Below are positions 1 to 6,574 of a DNA stretch of 11,752 nt, in pieces. Below the pieces are notes generated by a model that saw only the letters and a list, made by a program, of their open reading frames with translations, was not told the origin of the DNA and searched no databases. The stretch is from CAVPEW01 sp050247895 (GTDB lineage: Bacteria; Actinomycetota; Acidimicrobiia; Acidimicrobiales; VFJN01). The stretch is taken from positions 1 to 11,752 of the forward strand of contig JBFWTJ010000108.1 of the NCBI GenBank assembly GCA_050247895.1, read 5' to 3'. Made by a program: the position numbers and the translations under genes. Every line of letters starts with the position of its first letter. Position 1 is the stretch's first letter.

Positions 1-75
1 GCACGCGACGGCCTCTGGCTCACGGAGTCGGGGACGGCCCGGACGCGCAGCGCCCACATGCGCCGGCTGGCAAGG

Positions 76-912
76 CTACGACTCGGCCACCACGGGCCGC
101 AACTCGCCCGGCCCGTCGCCGTAGTCGACCGCCCAGAGGCACAGGCCCTCCGGCGGCGCGACCGGGCCGGCGGCACCCCGGTCGCGAGCGGCCAGGACGC
201 CCCGCAGGTCGCCCGGGCGCAGCTCGCCGCGGCCGGCCGCCACGATGGTCCCCACGATGCTGCGGACCATCTGGTGGCAGAACGCGTTGGCGCTGATCTC
301 GAACCTCAACAGGTCGTCGCCGAGGTCGGTCCACCCGGCCGACAGGATCCGCCGGACCAGCGAGGCCGGCTCGGCCCGGCCCTTGGGCCGGCGGCAGAAC
401 GAGCTGAAGTCGTGCTCGCCCAGGAACGGGTCGCAGGCCAGGGTGAGGAGCTCGAGCTCGACGGGCGACGGGACGTGCCAGACCCGGCCGGCGAGGAACG
501 GGTCGGGCAGCGGACGGGCCAGGACGGTGTAGCGGTAGGTCCGGGCCCGGGCCGAGTGACGGGCGTCGAAGTCGTCGGGCACCACGTCGGCGCCGCGCAC
601 GACGATGCCCGGTCCGCAGCGGCGGTTGACGGCGCGCTGGAGCGCCTCGGGGTCGGCCCGGTCGGCCCGAGCGTCGAAGGTGACGACCTGGCCCCAGGCG
701 TGGACGCCCTTGTCGGTCCGCCCCGCGCAGGTCAGCTCGACCCGGTGGCCGACCACGTGCTCGACGACCGCGGTGAGGGCGCCCGCCACCGTGCGCAGGC
801 CGGGTTGCGCGGCGAAGCCGTGGTACCCGGAGCCGTCGTAGGCCACGAGGAGGCGGATCCGCGTCGTCGGGCCGAGCGGCCCCGTCTGCTCGGGCGGGTC
901 GAAGAGGGTCAC
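76..912 (-). CDS. truA: tRNA pseudouridine synthase A (tRNA pseudouridine 38-40 synthase)
   Basis: This 278-residue protein should isomerise uridines 38-40 in the anticodon arm of many tRNAs. The family signature is clear. An N-terminal strand reads LLVAYDGSGYHGF (about residues 21-33), and the catalytic-loop motif CAGRTDKGVHA (62-72) carries the presumed nucleophile Asp67. Later come HSARARTYRY and NAFCHQMVRSIVG, both typical of TruA. Length is normal for the family. The start is GTG and no convincing Shine-Dalgarno sequence precedes it, so the exact N-terminus is less certain than the identity. It lies 64 bp downstream of rplQ on the same strand and is probably the last visible gene of the ribosomal operon, an arrangement common in actinobacteria. 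No clear terminator is visible in the 75 bp that follow. Confidence 0.96.
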   Translation of the reverse strand: MTLFDPPEQTGPLGPTTRIRLLVAYDGSGYHGFAAQPGLRTVAGALTAVVEHVVGHRVELTCAGRTDKGVHAWGQVVTFDARADRADPEALQRAVNRRCGPGIVVRGADVVPDDFDARHSARARTYRYTVLARPLPDPFLAGRVWHVPSPVELELLTLACDPFLGEHDFSSFCRRPKGRAEPASLVRRILSAGWTDLGDDLLRFEISANAFCHQMVRSIVGTIVAAGRGELRPGDLRGVLAARDRGAAGPVAPPEGLCLWAVDYGDGPGELRPVVAES

Positions 913-976
913 CGTCGACCGGCGGGACGGCCCGGAGGCGTCGACCGCGGCCCGGCCGCCATCGGGGCCGCGGGGA

Positions 977-1330
977 TCAGACGAGCTCGATCCGCGCCAT
1001 GGGGGCGTTGTCGCCCTGGCGCGGGCCGAGCTTGAGGATCCGGGTGTACCCGCCGTTGCGGTCGGCGTAGCGGGGCCCGATGTCGCTCATCAGCTTGTGG
1101 GCCATCTCCTTGTCGCCCAGGTAGGCCACGACCTGGCGGGTGTTGTGCAACCCGCCCTTGCGGGCCTTGGTGATGAGCTTCTCGGCGATGGGCCGCAGGG
1201 CCTTGGCCTTGGCCTCGGTCGTGGTGATGCCCTCGGCAGCGATCAGGCTGGCGGCCAGGTTGGCGAACATGAGCCGCTGGTGGGCGGCGTCGCCGCCGAA
1301 GCGGCGGCCCTTCTTGGGGGTCGCAGGCAT
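977..1330 (-). CDS. rplQ: 50S ribosomal protein L17
   Basis: A 117-residue basic protein of the large ribosomal subunit. The conserved segments are the N-terminal MPATPKKGRRFGG, then AHQRLMFANLAASL, TTEAKAKALRPIAEKLIT (about residues 37-54), and the invariant RYADRNGGYTRILKL followed by GDNAPMARIELV at the C-terminus. This is the short actinobacterial form with no C-terminal extension. The ATG is separated from the rpoA stop by one base, and an AAGGAC ribosome-binding site lies within the end of rpoA. Translational coupling to rpoA is therefore likely. The rpoA-rplQ pairing is nearly universal in bacteria. Confidence 0.98.
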   Translation of the reverse strand: MPATPKKGRRFGGDAAHQRLMFANLAASLIAAEGITTTEAKAKALRPIAEKLITKARKGGLHNTRQVVAYLGDKEMAHKLMSDIGPRYADRNGGYTRILKLGPRQGDNAPMARIELV

Positions 1331-1331
1331 G

Positions 1332-2270
1332 TCAGTCCTTGGTCCGCAGGGACAGGCCCCGCTCGTCGAGCTTCTGGATCACCTCGTCGAGCGACTTCTG
1401 GCCGAAGTTGGTGATGGCCAGCAGGTCGTCCTCGGTCTTGTTGAGGAGCTCCCCGATGCTGTTGACCTGCGCCCGCTTGAGGCAGTTGCGGGGCCGCTCG
1501 GACAGGTCGAGGTCCTCGATGGGCAGGTCGAGGTCGGGCGAGCCGGCCGTGGTGGTCGACACCTCGCCCAGCTCGAGGCCCTGGGGGTCGTCGCTCATCT
1601 CGGCGACGAGCGACACCAGCGACCGCAGGGTGTCGCCGGCCGAGGCCAGCGCCTCACGGGGGGAGATGGAACCGTCCGTCTCGACGTCGAGGACCAGGCG
1701 GTCGTACTCGGTCGACTGCTCGACGCGGGTCGGCTCGATCTGGAAGGCGACCCGGCGCACGGGCGAGAAGATCGAGTCGACCGGGATCACCCCGATGGTC
1801 GAGCTCGACTTGTTCCGGTCGGCCGACACGTACCCCCGGCCCTTCGACACGGTGATGTCCACGGCCAGGCGGCCGGACTTGTTCAGCGTGGCGATGTGCA
1901 GGCCCGGGTTGAGGATCTCCACGTCGGCGTTGGGCTGGATGTCGGCCGCGGTGACGTCGGCCGGGCCCCGCAGGTCGAGCCGCAGCGTGACGGGCTCGTC
2001 GCTGTGGCAGACCAGGACCAGGTCCTTCAGGTTGAGGATGATGTCGGTGACGTCCTCGGTGACGCCCCCGATCGTGTCGAACTCGTGCAGGGCGTCGTCG
2101 AAGCGCAGCTGGGTGATCGCCGCGCCCGGGATCGACGACAGCAGGGTGCGGCGCAGCGAGTTGCCGAGCGTGTGACCGAAACCGGGCTCGAGCGGCCCGA
2201 TGGCGAAGCGCTGCCGGTCGCCCTCGGGCTCACCGAGCGGCTCGACGGTCGGGCGCTGGATGACGAGCAT
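1332..2270 (-). CDS. rpoA: DNA-directed RNA polymerase alpha subunit
   Basis: The 312-residue alpha subunit, whose dimer is the scaffold for beta and beta-prime assembly. The N-terminal domain (about 1-230) shows the dimerisation helix FGHTLGNSLRRTLLSSIPG (31-49) and GRGYVSADRNK (144-154). A short linker (about 233-250) leads to the C-terminal helix-hairpin-helix domain with RNCLKRA (261-267), LLNKTEDDLL and NFGQKSLDEVI. Arg259 aligns with E. coli Arg265, the key UP-element and activator contact, followed by the conserved Asn262, Cys263 and Lys265. The domain is therefore expected to contact DNA and activators. An AGAGG site precedes the ATG. It lies 37 bp downstream of rpsD in the alpha operon. 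Confidence 0.98.
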   Translation of the reverse strand: MLVIQRPTVEPLGEPEGDRQRFAIGPLEPGFGHTLGNSLRRTLLSSIPGAAITQLRFDDALHEFDTIGGVTEDVTDIILNLKDLVLVCHSDEPVTLRLDLRGPADVTAADIQPNADVEILNPGLHIATLNKSGRLAVDITVSKGRGYVSADRNKSSSTIGVIPVDSIFSPVRRVAFQIEPTRVEQSTEYDRLVLDVETDGSISPREALASAGDTLRSLVSLVAEMSDDPQGLELGEVSTTTAGSPDLDLPIEDLDLSERPRNCLKRAQVNSIGELLNKTEDDLLAITNFGQKSLDEVIQKLDERGLSLRTKD

Positions 2271-2307
2271 TGGTCTCTACCTCTGGGGAAACTCGCGGCG
2301 GGGAGGA

Positions 2308-2922
2308 CTACTTCGAGTACAGCTCGACGATGAGCTGCTCGCGCACGGGCACGTCGATCTGCTCGCGCAGGGGGAGCTCGCGCACCGTGACCTGGAGCCC
2401 GCCCTCTCCGGACTCGAGCCACGCCGGGACGATGGCGTCGAGCGTGTCGACGTTGTGGCGGATGACGATCATCTCCCGCGCCTTGGGTCGCAGCGACACG
2501 ACGTCGCCCTTGCGCACCCGGTAGCTCGCGATGTCGACCCGGCTCCCGTTCACGTCGACGAGGCCGTGGTTGACGAACTGCCGGGCCTGGGGCCGGGTGC
2601 GGGCCCAACCGGCCCGGAACACGATGTTGTCGAGGCGCTGCTCGAGCATCCGCAGCAGGTTCTCGCCGGTGACGCCCTTCTGGCGGTTCGCCTCCTCGTA
2701 GAGGTTGAGGAACTGCCGCTCGAGGACGCCGTAGATGTACTTCGCCTTCTGCTTCTCCTGGAGCTGGAGCGAGTACTCGGAGGGCTGGCGGCGGCGGCTG
2801 CGGCCGTGCTCGCCCGGCGGGTAGGGCCGGCGATCGAGCGCGCGGCGGCCCTTCTCGTTCTCGTAGACGTTCACGCCCAGGCGGCGCGAGATCTTGACCT
2901 TGGGACCGGTGTGTCGAGCCAT
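2308..2922 (-). CDS. rpsD: 30S ribosomal protein S4 (cysteine-free type)
   Basis: A 204-residue primary 16S rRNA-binding protein, and in several bacteria the translational repressor of the alpha operon. The N-terminal domain starts MARHTGPKVKISRRLG, and the S4 RNA-binding domain spans about residues 94-157 (RLDNIVFRAGWARTRPQARQ and NHGLVDVNG). The N-terminal zinc-binding cysteines found in many S4 proteins are absent: the protein has no Cys at all. This is the zinc-independent C-minus paralogue type. A strong GGGGAGG ribosome-binding site lies in the 16-bp gap after rpsK. The rpsM-rpsK-rpsD-rpoA order is the standard alpha operon order. Confidence 0.98.
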   Translation of the reverse strand: MARHTGPKVKISRRLGVNVYENEKGRRALDRRPYPPGEHGRSRRRQPSEYSLQLQEKQKAKYIYGVLERQFLNLYEEANRQKGVTGENLLRMLEQRLDNIVFRAGWARTRPQARQFVNHGLVDVNGSRVDIASYRVRKGDVVSLRPKAREMIVIRHNVDTLDAIVPAWLESGEGGLQVTVRELPLREQIDVPVREQLIVELYSK

Positions 2923-2938
2923 CGGTGCGCCTCCCCGC

Positions 2939-3337
2939 TCAGACCCGGCGCCGCTTGGGCGGGCGGCAGCCGTTGTGGGGGACGGGGGTGACGTCCTTGA
3001 TGCCGGTGACCTCGATGCCGGTGTTCTGGATCGAGCGGATCGCGGTCTCGCGGCCGGAGCCCGGACCCTTCACCTGCACGTCGACCTTGCGCACGCCGTG
3101 CTCCATCGCCCGCCGGGCCGCCTGCTCGGCTGCCATCTGGGCCGCGTAGGGGGTCGACTTGCGCGAGCCCTTGAAGCCCACGTTGCCCGCCGACGCCCAG
3201 GAGATGACGTTGCCCTCCTGGTCGGTGATGGTGACGATCGTGTTGTTGAACGAGCTCTTGATGTGCACGACGCCGTGGGAGACGTTCTTGCGCTCGCGCT
3301 TGCGGGGCCGGCGACCGCCGGGCTTGGGCTTGGCCAC
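2939..3337 (-). CDS. rpsK: 30S ribosomal protein S11
   Basis: A 132-residue protein of the 30S platform. The conserved family segments are KNVSHGVVHIKSSFNNTIVTI (about residues 17-37, quoted here only as a location), GFKGSRKSTPYAAQ, VKGPGSGRETAIRSI and the basic C-terminus VPHNGCRPPKRRRV, which contacts rRNA. The start codon is GTG. It is supported by an AAGGAAG Shine-Dalgarno sequence inside the end of rpsM and by the expected N-terminal MAKPKPGG. The rpsM stop codon is only two bases upstream, so translational coupling is likely. Confidence 0.98.
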   Translation of the reverse strand: MAKPKPGGRRPRKRERKNVSHGVVHIKSSFNNTIVTITDQEGNVISWASAGNVGFKGSRKSTPYAAQMAAEQAARRAMEHGVRKVDVQVKGPGSGRETAIRSIQNTGIEVTGIKDVTPVPHNGCRPPKRRRV

Positions 3338-3339
3338 GT

Positions 3340-3717
3340 CTACTTCCTTGCCTTCTTCTTGCCGGCGACGGTCTTCTTGGGGCCCTTGCGCGTGCGGGCG
3401 TTGGTCTGGGTGCGCTGGCCACGGACGGGCAGGCCACGACGGTGGCGCAGGCCCTGCCAGCAGCCGATCTCCATCTTGCGGCGGATGTCCTGCTGCACCT
3501 CACGGCGCAGGTCGCCCTCGACCTGGACGTTCTGGTCGACGTAGGCGCGGATCCGGTTGACCTCCTCCTCGGTGAGGTCGCGGACCCGGGTGTCGGGATC
3601 GAGGCCGATCTCGGCGCAGATCTTCTGCGCCGTCGTGCGACCGATGCCGAAGACGTAGGTGAGCGAGATCTCCAGCCGCTTCTCGCGGGGGATGTCGACG
3701 CCGGCGATTCGTGCCAT
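3340..3717 (-). CDS. rpsM: 30S ribosomal protein S13
   Basis: A 125-residue protein of the 30S head that contacts the P-site tRNA and the large subunit. The expected N-terminus MARIAGVDIPREKRLEISLT fixes the start at the ATG at 3717. The same frame is open further upstream (to 3783), but that part overlaps rpmJ and has no S13 homology. Helix-two-turn-helix features include YVFGIGRTTAQKI, and the C-terminal half carries WQGLRHRRGLPVRGQRTQTN and a Lys-rich tail ending KKKARK. It lies 16 bp after rpmJ. The preceding ribosome-binding site is weak (GGACGG). Confidence 0.98.
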   Translation of the reverse strand: MARIAGVDIPREKRLEISLTYVFGIGRTTAQKICAEIGLDPDTRVRDLTEEEVNRIRAYVDQNVQVEGDLRREVQQDIRRKMEIGCWQGLRHRRGLPVRGQRTQTNARTRKGPKKTVAGKKKARK

Positions 3718-3733
3718 GGGTGTGCGTGCCGTC

Positions 3734-3847
3734 CTAGCCCTGTCGCTGCTTGTGGCGCGGGTTCGTGCAGATGATCTGGACACGGCCGTGCCGACGGATC
3801 ACCTTGCACTTCTCGCAGATCTTCTTGACGCTCGGTCGGACCTTCAT
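3734..3847 (-). CDS. rpmJ: 50S ribosomal protein L36 (zinc-ribbon, C-plus type)
   Basis: A 37-residue protein beginning MKVRPSVKKICEKCKVIRR and ending NPRHKQRQG, a complete match to the L36 pattern. Cys11, Cys14, Cys27 and His32 form the usual zinc ribbon. Its shortness makes it easy to overlook. The ATG is preceded by AGAGGG at a short distance. It is the first gene of the visible alpha operon, with a candidate promoter about 110 bp upstream. In most bacteria infA lies immediately upstream of this gene, but here the upstream sequence (3848-4114) encodes nothing resembling translation initiation factor IF-1. Confidence 0.97.
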   Translation of the reverse strand: MKVRPSVKKICEKCKVIRRHGRVQIICTNPRHKQRQG

Positions 3848-3958
3848 CGAGCCCTCTGGTGCTTGTCCCGGAGGCGGACCCCGAACGAGGTCGCCGAATC
3901 AGACCTCGAGGTCGACCGGCGCGCGGGCACGCGGAACCGATCTCAGGGCCGAAGGGGC

Positions 3959-3987
3959 ATGCTAGCGCGCGCCCTGCGGGAGGCCAA
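3959..3987 (-). promoter_or_regulatory. Candidate sigma-70-type promoter of the rpmJ-rpsM-rpsK-rpsD-rpoA-rplQ operon
   Basis: Reading the minus strand, a -35-like TTGGCC (3987-3982) and a -10-like TAGCAT (3964-3959) are separated by exactly 17 bp. This is the preferred spacing for the housekeeping sigma factor, and the conserved TA...T of the -10 is present. Transcription would start near 3952 and give a leader of about 105 nt before rpmJ. It is the best match seen in this interval but was found by eye only. Confidence 0.5.
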
Positions 3988-4054
3988 CTCGGCCGGCGCG
4001 CCGCGGGACGAGGGTAGCGGTCGGCGCCCTTCGGACCGCGCACGCCGGCGATCC

Positions 4055-4080
4055 ATGAGAGACTTCTCATCGGGCTCTCA
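4055..4080 (+). promoter_or_regulatory. Putative response-regulator operator, copy 1
   Basis: This element combines an inverted repeat, ATGAGA-N4-TCTCAT (4055-4070), with a direct repeat of TCTCA at 4065 and 4076, an 11-bp step. Eleven-bp-phased direct repeats are the usual DNA target of OmpR/PhoB-family regulators. Its last base is 35 bp upstream of the ATG at 4115. A second copy at 6571-6596 matches at 20 of 26 positions and has the same distance to an ATG. The natural candidate protein is the OmpR-type regulator encoded at 5894-6574, making this an autoregulatory site. That assignment is inference. Confidence 0.6.
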
Positions 4081-4102
4081 CGTGGGGTCCGCACCCGTCG
4101 AC

Positions 4103-4108
4103 CATCAT
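4103..4108 (+). promoter_or_regulatory. Candidate -10 element of a leaderless promoter for the signalling cassette
   Basis: CATCAT occupies -12 to -7 if transcription begins at the A of the ATG at 4115. It has the A at the second and T at the sixth position that are most conserved in -10 hexamers. There is no Shine-Dalgarno sequence before the ATG, which fits a leaderless mRNA, a common type in actinobacteria. The -35 region is occupied by the downstream TCTCA repeat of the operator, as in class II activation. Confidence 0.4.
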
Positions 4109-4114
4109 CGACCC

Positions 4115-4471
4115 ATGCGGGTCCTGCGCGCCGTGCTCCTGGGACTCGCCGCGGCCGTGGTCGGCTACGTGGCCGGCGACCTCCTCTGGCGAGGCCCGGC
4201 CCCCATCAGGGTCGAGCCCATCGAGCTGGCACCCGACCCGACGACCACCAGCACCGCACCGCCCGAACCGCCTCCGGCCCCGGTCGCCCCGCCCGTGACC
4301 GAACCGCCGGCTCCGACCCCCGCGCCCGCCCCGAGCAGCCCGCCCGCCGCGGCCACCGTGGCACCCCGCCCGGTCCCCGCCGTGCCGGACGACGATGACG
4401 ACGACGACGAGGCAGACGACGACGCAGACGATGACGACGACGATGACGACGACGAGCTCGACGACGACTGA
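4115..4471 (+). CDS. Small exported or membrane-anchored Pro-rich protein with Asp-rich tail
   Basis: A 118-residue protein in three parts. Residues 1-26 start MRVLRAVLLGLAAAVVGYVA, a short basic N-terminus and one hydrophobic segment that could be a signal peptide or an N-terminal anchor; no lipobox cysteine is present. Residues 40-91 are a Pro/Ala/Thr-rich linker. Residues 92-118 are almost entirely Asp with a few Glu and Ala. No enzymatic domain is visible. Similar small secreted hydrophilic proteins occur beside two-component genes in other actinobacteria, so it may bind cations or cationic compounds outside the membrane, or modulate the kinase; both are inference. It is the first gene of the kinase-regulator operon. 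The start is chosen because it follows the operator and promoter with exact spacing and opens directly onto the hydrophobic segment. The frame is open further upstream but overlaps rpmJ. Confidence 0.8.
   Translation: MRVLRAVLLGLAAAVVGYVAGDLLWRGPAPIRVEPIELAPDPTTTSTAPPEPPPAPVAPPVTEPPAPTPAPAPSSPPAAATVAPRPVPAVPDDDDDDDEADDDADDDDDDDDDELDDD
4388..4468 (+). repeat. GAC/GAT trinucleotide tract, read in two frames
   Basis: The tract is 27 codons of mostly GAC with scattered GAT, GAG and GCA, encoding the Asp-rich tail of the small exported protein. In the +1 frame it reads as Thr-rich sequence with Met wherever GAT is followed by GAC. The histidine kinase must start at one of those ATGs (4395, 4431 or 4443). 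Slippage by whole triplets would change tail length without disrupting either frame. Confidence 0.85.
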
Positions 4472-5894
4472 GCGTCGGCTCTCGCCGGCACGGCTCCGGC
4501 GCCGCTACCGGGCCCGCTTCCGCATCGTCGCCTGGTGCGTCGTCCTGCTCGCCCTGGCCGTCGCGACCCTGCTCGTCCTGCTGCGCCAGCTCCTCCTCGA
4601 CCGCGTCGACGAGCAGGTGGCGGACGCCCTCCGCCAGGAGGTGGCCGAGGTGCGCGCCCTCGCCACCGGTCGCGATCCCGACACCGGCCAGCCCTTCGGC
4701 CAGGACGTGGCCTCGATCTTCGACACCTTCCTCGATCGCAACGTCCCCGCCGACGACGAGGCCCTCTTCACCTTCGTCGGCGGGAACCCCTACAAGGCCA
4801 GCTTCGGCGCCCCCTACCCGTTGGACCGCGACCCCGGCCTGGCCACCCTCTGGGGCCACCTCACCGAGCCCGACAGCGGCGTGGTCACCTCGCCCGAAGG
4901 GGAGGTCCGCTACCTGGCCGTGCCCCTGCGCCAGGACGACACCGCCCTCGGCGTGGTCGTCGTCGCCCACTTCGTCGACGACGACCGTCGCGAGGTGGGT
5001 TCGGTCGTCCGCCTCGCCGCGGTGGCCGCCGCCGGCGTCCTGGCCGCCACGTCGGCCCTGGCCTGGATCGTGGCCGGCCGGGTGCTGGCCCCCCTACGCG
5101 ACCTGACCGACACCGCGCGGTCCATCACCGAGACCGACCTGGCCCAGCGCATCCCGGTCCGCGGCGACGACGAGATCGCCGAGCTGACCCGGACCTTCAA
5201 CAGCATGCTCGGCCGGCTCGAGGCCGCGTTCGGCACCCAACGGGCCTTCGTCGACGACGCGGCCCACGAGCTGCGCACGCCGATCACCATCATCCGCGGC
5301 CACCTGGAGCTGCTCGGCGACGACCCCGAGGAGCGGCGCGAGGTGGTCGCCATCGTCACCGACGAGCTCGACCGCATGAGCCGGCTCGTGGACGACATGC
5401 TGCTGCTCGCTCGCAGCGAGCGGCCCGGCTTCCTCGACCGCGAACCGGTCCACCTCGGCGCGCTCGCCGCCGACTGGCTGGCCCGGGCCCGCATCCTGGG
5501 CGAGCGCGACTGGCGGCTCGACGCCGCCGCCGCCGGCACCGTCGTGGCCGACCGCCAGCGCCTGACCCAGGCCGTCATGAACCTCGCCGGCAACGCCGTG
5601 CGGCACACGGCTCCCGGTGCCGAGATCGGCATCGGCACCGCCCTGGTGGACGGCACCGCCACGATCTGGGTGCGCGACACCGGCGACGGCATCTCCCCGG
5701 CCGACCAGGAGCGCGTCTTCGAGCGGTTCGCCCGCGGCACCGGTGCGGGGCGCCACGACGGTTCCGGGCTGGGCCTGGCCATCGTCCGGGCCATCGCCGA
5801 GGCCCACGGCGGGCGGATCTCGCTGTCCAGCACCGAGGGCGTCGGCACCCGGATGACCATCTCCATCCCCCACGAGACCGAGGTGAGGACCTGA
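4443..5894 (+). CDS. Membrane sensor histidine kinase (HAMP-HisKA-HATPase_c)
   Basis: The transmembrane sensor of the two-component system. From the ATG at 4443 (483 residues) it has a short basic cytoplasmic segment, TM1 (about 28-50), an extracytoplasmic domain of roughly 140 residues, TM2 (about 189-211), a HAMP linker (212-264), and a HisKA domain with FVDDAAHELRTPI, where His275 is the phosphoacceptor. The HATPase domain follows, with N box NLAGN (380-384), DTGDG (Asp412) and GSGLGLA (440-446). All catalytic motifs are intact. The start is uncertain. The basic juxtamembrane segment must be translated and no ATG, GTG or TTG lies between the poly-Asp gene's stop and TM1. Translation must therefore begin inside the poly-Asp tract at 4395, 4431 or 4443, an overlap of 29-77 bp. 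4443 gives the smallest overlap. The stop overlaps the regulator's ATG by one base, so coupling is likely. The signal is unknown. Confidence 0.93.
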   Translation: MTTTSSTTTERRLSPARLRRRYRARFRIVAWCVVLLALAVATLLVLLRQLLLDRVDEQVADALRQEVAEVRALATGRDPDTGQPFGQDVASIFDTFLDRNVPADDEALFTFVGGNPYKASFGAPYPLDRDPGLATLWGHLTEPDSGVVTSPEGEVRYLAVPLRQDDTALGVVVVAHFVDDDRREVGSVVRLAAVAAAGVLAATSALAWIVAGRVLAPLRDLTDTARSITETDLAQRIPVRGDDEIAELTRTFNSMLGRLEAAFGTQRAFVDDAAHELRTPITIIRGHLELLGDDPEERREVVAIVTDELDRMSRLVDDMLLLARSERPGFLDREPVHLGALAADWLARARILGERDWRLDAAAAGTVVADRQRLTQAVMNLAGNAVRHTAPGAEIGIGTALVDGTATIWVRDTGDGISPADQERVFERFARGTGAGRHDGSGLGLAIVRAIAEAHGGRISLSSTEGVGTRMTISIPHETEVRT

Positions 5895-6574
5895 TGGCAC
5901 GGATCCTGATCGCCGAGGACGAGCCGCGCATCGCGTCGTTCGTCGAGAAGGGCCTGCGGGCCAACGGCTTCACCACCCTGGTGGTCGCCGACGGGCCGGG
6001 CGCCTCGGCCATGGCCCGGGACGCGGACTTCGACCTGGTCATCCTCGACCTCGGCCTGCCGGGCAAGGACGGGCTCGAGGTGCTGCAGGACATCCGGGGC
6101 CGGGGCGAACGGCTCCCGGTCGTCATCCTCACCGCCCGGGACGAGGTCACCCACACCGTGGCCGGCTTCGAGGGCGGGGCCGACGACTACGTGACCAAGC
6201 CCTTCCGCTTCGAGGAGCTGCTGGCCCGCTTCAGGGCCCGGCTGCGATCCGGCGACGCCACCCCCGAGACCACCGTCATCGAGGTCGGCGACGTCCGCCT
6301 CGACCTGCGGACCCGGCGGGCCCGCGTGGGCGAGCGCCTGGTCGAGCTCACGGCCCGGGAGTTCGCCCTGGCCGAGACGTTCCTCCGCCACCCCGACCAG
6401 GTGCTGAGCCGCGAGCAGCTCCTGTCCCAGGTCTGGGGCTACGACTTCGATCCGGGCTCCAACGTGGTCGACGTCTACGTGCGCTACCTGCGCCGCAAGC
6501 TCGGCGAGGACGTCATCGAGACGGTCCGGGGCATGGGCTACCGGCTGCGGGCCCCCGACACGCCCACCAGGTGA
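5894..6574 (+). CDS. OmpR-family response regulator (receiver + winged helix)
   Basis: A 226-residue DNA-binding response regulator. The receiver domain (1-120) has the acidic pair Glu8/Asp9, phosphoacceptor Asp52 within DLVILDLGLPGKDG, Thr80 in VVILTARDE, and Lys102 in DDYVTKPF. The C-terminal winged helix (about 128-222) shows VELTAREFALAETFLRHPDQVLSREQLL (a region, residues about 153-180), the recognition-helix segment NVVDVYVRYLRRKLG, and RGMGYRLR, all standard for the OmpR/PhoB family. The ATG overlaps the kinase stop (TGATG) and GTGAGG precedes it. The partner kinase is the gene directly upstream. Likely targets are the two matching operators at 4055-4080 and 6571-6596. Operator copy 2 overlaps this gene's own stop codon. 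Confidence 0.96.
   Translation: MARILIAEDEPRIASFVEKGLRANGFTTLVVADGPGASAMARDADFDLVILDLGLPGKDGLEVLQDIRGRGERLPVVILTARDEVTHTVAGFEGGADDYVTKPFRFEELLARFRARLRSGDATPETTVIEVGDVRLDLRTRRARVGERLVELTAREFALAETFLRHPDQVLSREQLLSQVWGYDFDPGSNVVDVYVRYLRRKLGEDVIETVRGMGYRLRAPDTPTR

Larger units (their letters stand above)
3848..4114. other. Divergent intergenic region between rpmJ and the signalling cassette; no infA
   Basis: This 267-bp gap separates the minus-strand ribosomal operon from the plus-strand two-component cassette. It holds the candidate rpmJ promoter (3959-3987), an untranslated leader of about 105 nt, and the response-regulator box and leaderless promoter of the plus-strand cassette (4055-4108). 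The minus strand was read for IF-1 motifs in the usual position and none was found. A 28-codon minus-strand frame starting with GTG ends in a TGA that overlaps the rpmJ ATG. It has no recognisable ribosome-binding site or homology and is probably chance. Confidence 0.7.

Noticed and set aside
1..59. A minus-strand frame starting with ATG at 59 and open to the left edge (MWALRVRAVPDS...).
   Set aside because: Only about 20 codons are visible, there is no clear ribosome-binding site, and no family is recognised; the window is too short here to call a gene.
1140..2333. Plus-strand frame of nearly 400 codons opposite rplQ and rpoA.
   Set aside because: No recognisable domain, and it lies wholly opposite two certain genes.
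3718..3783. N-terminal extension of S13 by 22 codons.
   Set aside because: It overlaps rpmJ, and the S13 family begins at MARIAG.
3659..4114. Upstream extension of the Asp-tailed protein's frame.
   Set aside because: It overlaps rpmJ and rpsM in antisense and would place the signal segment in the middle of the protein; the start at 4115 is better supported.
4535..5893. Long plus-strand frame upstream of and in frame with the response regulator.
   Set aside because: It is the alternative frame of the histidine kinase: Arg/Pro-rich low-complexity sequence without motifs. The regulator's true start is 5894.
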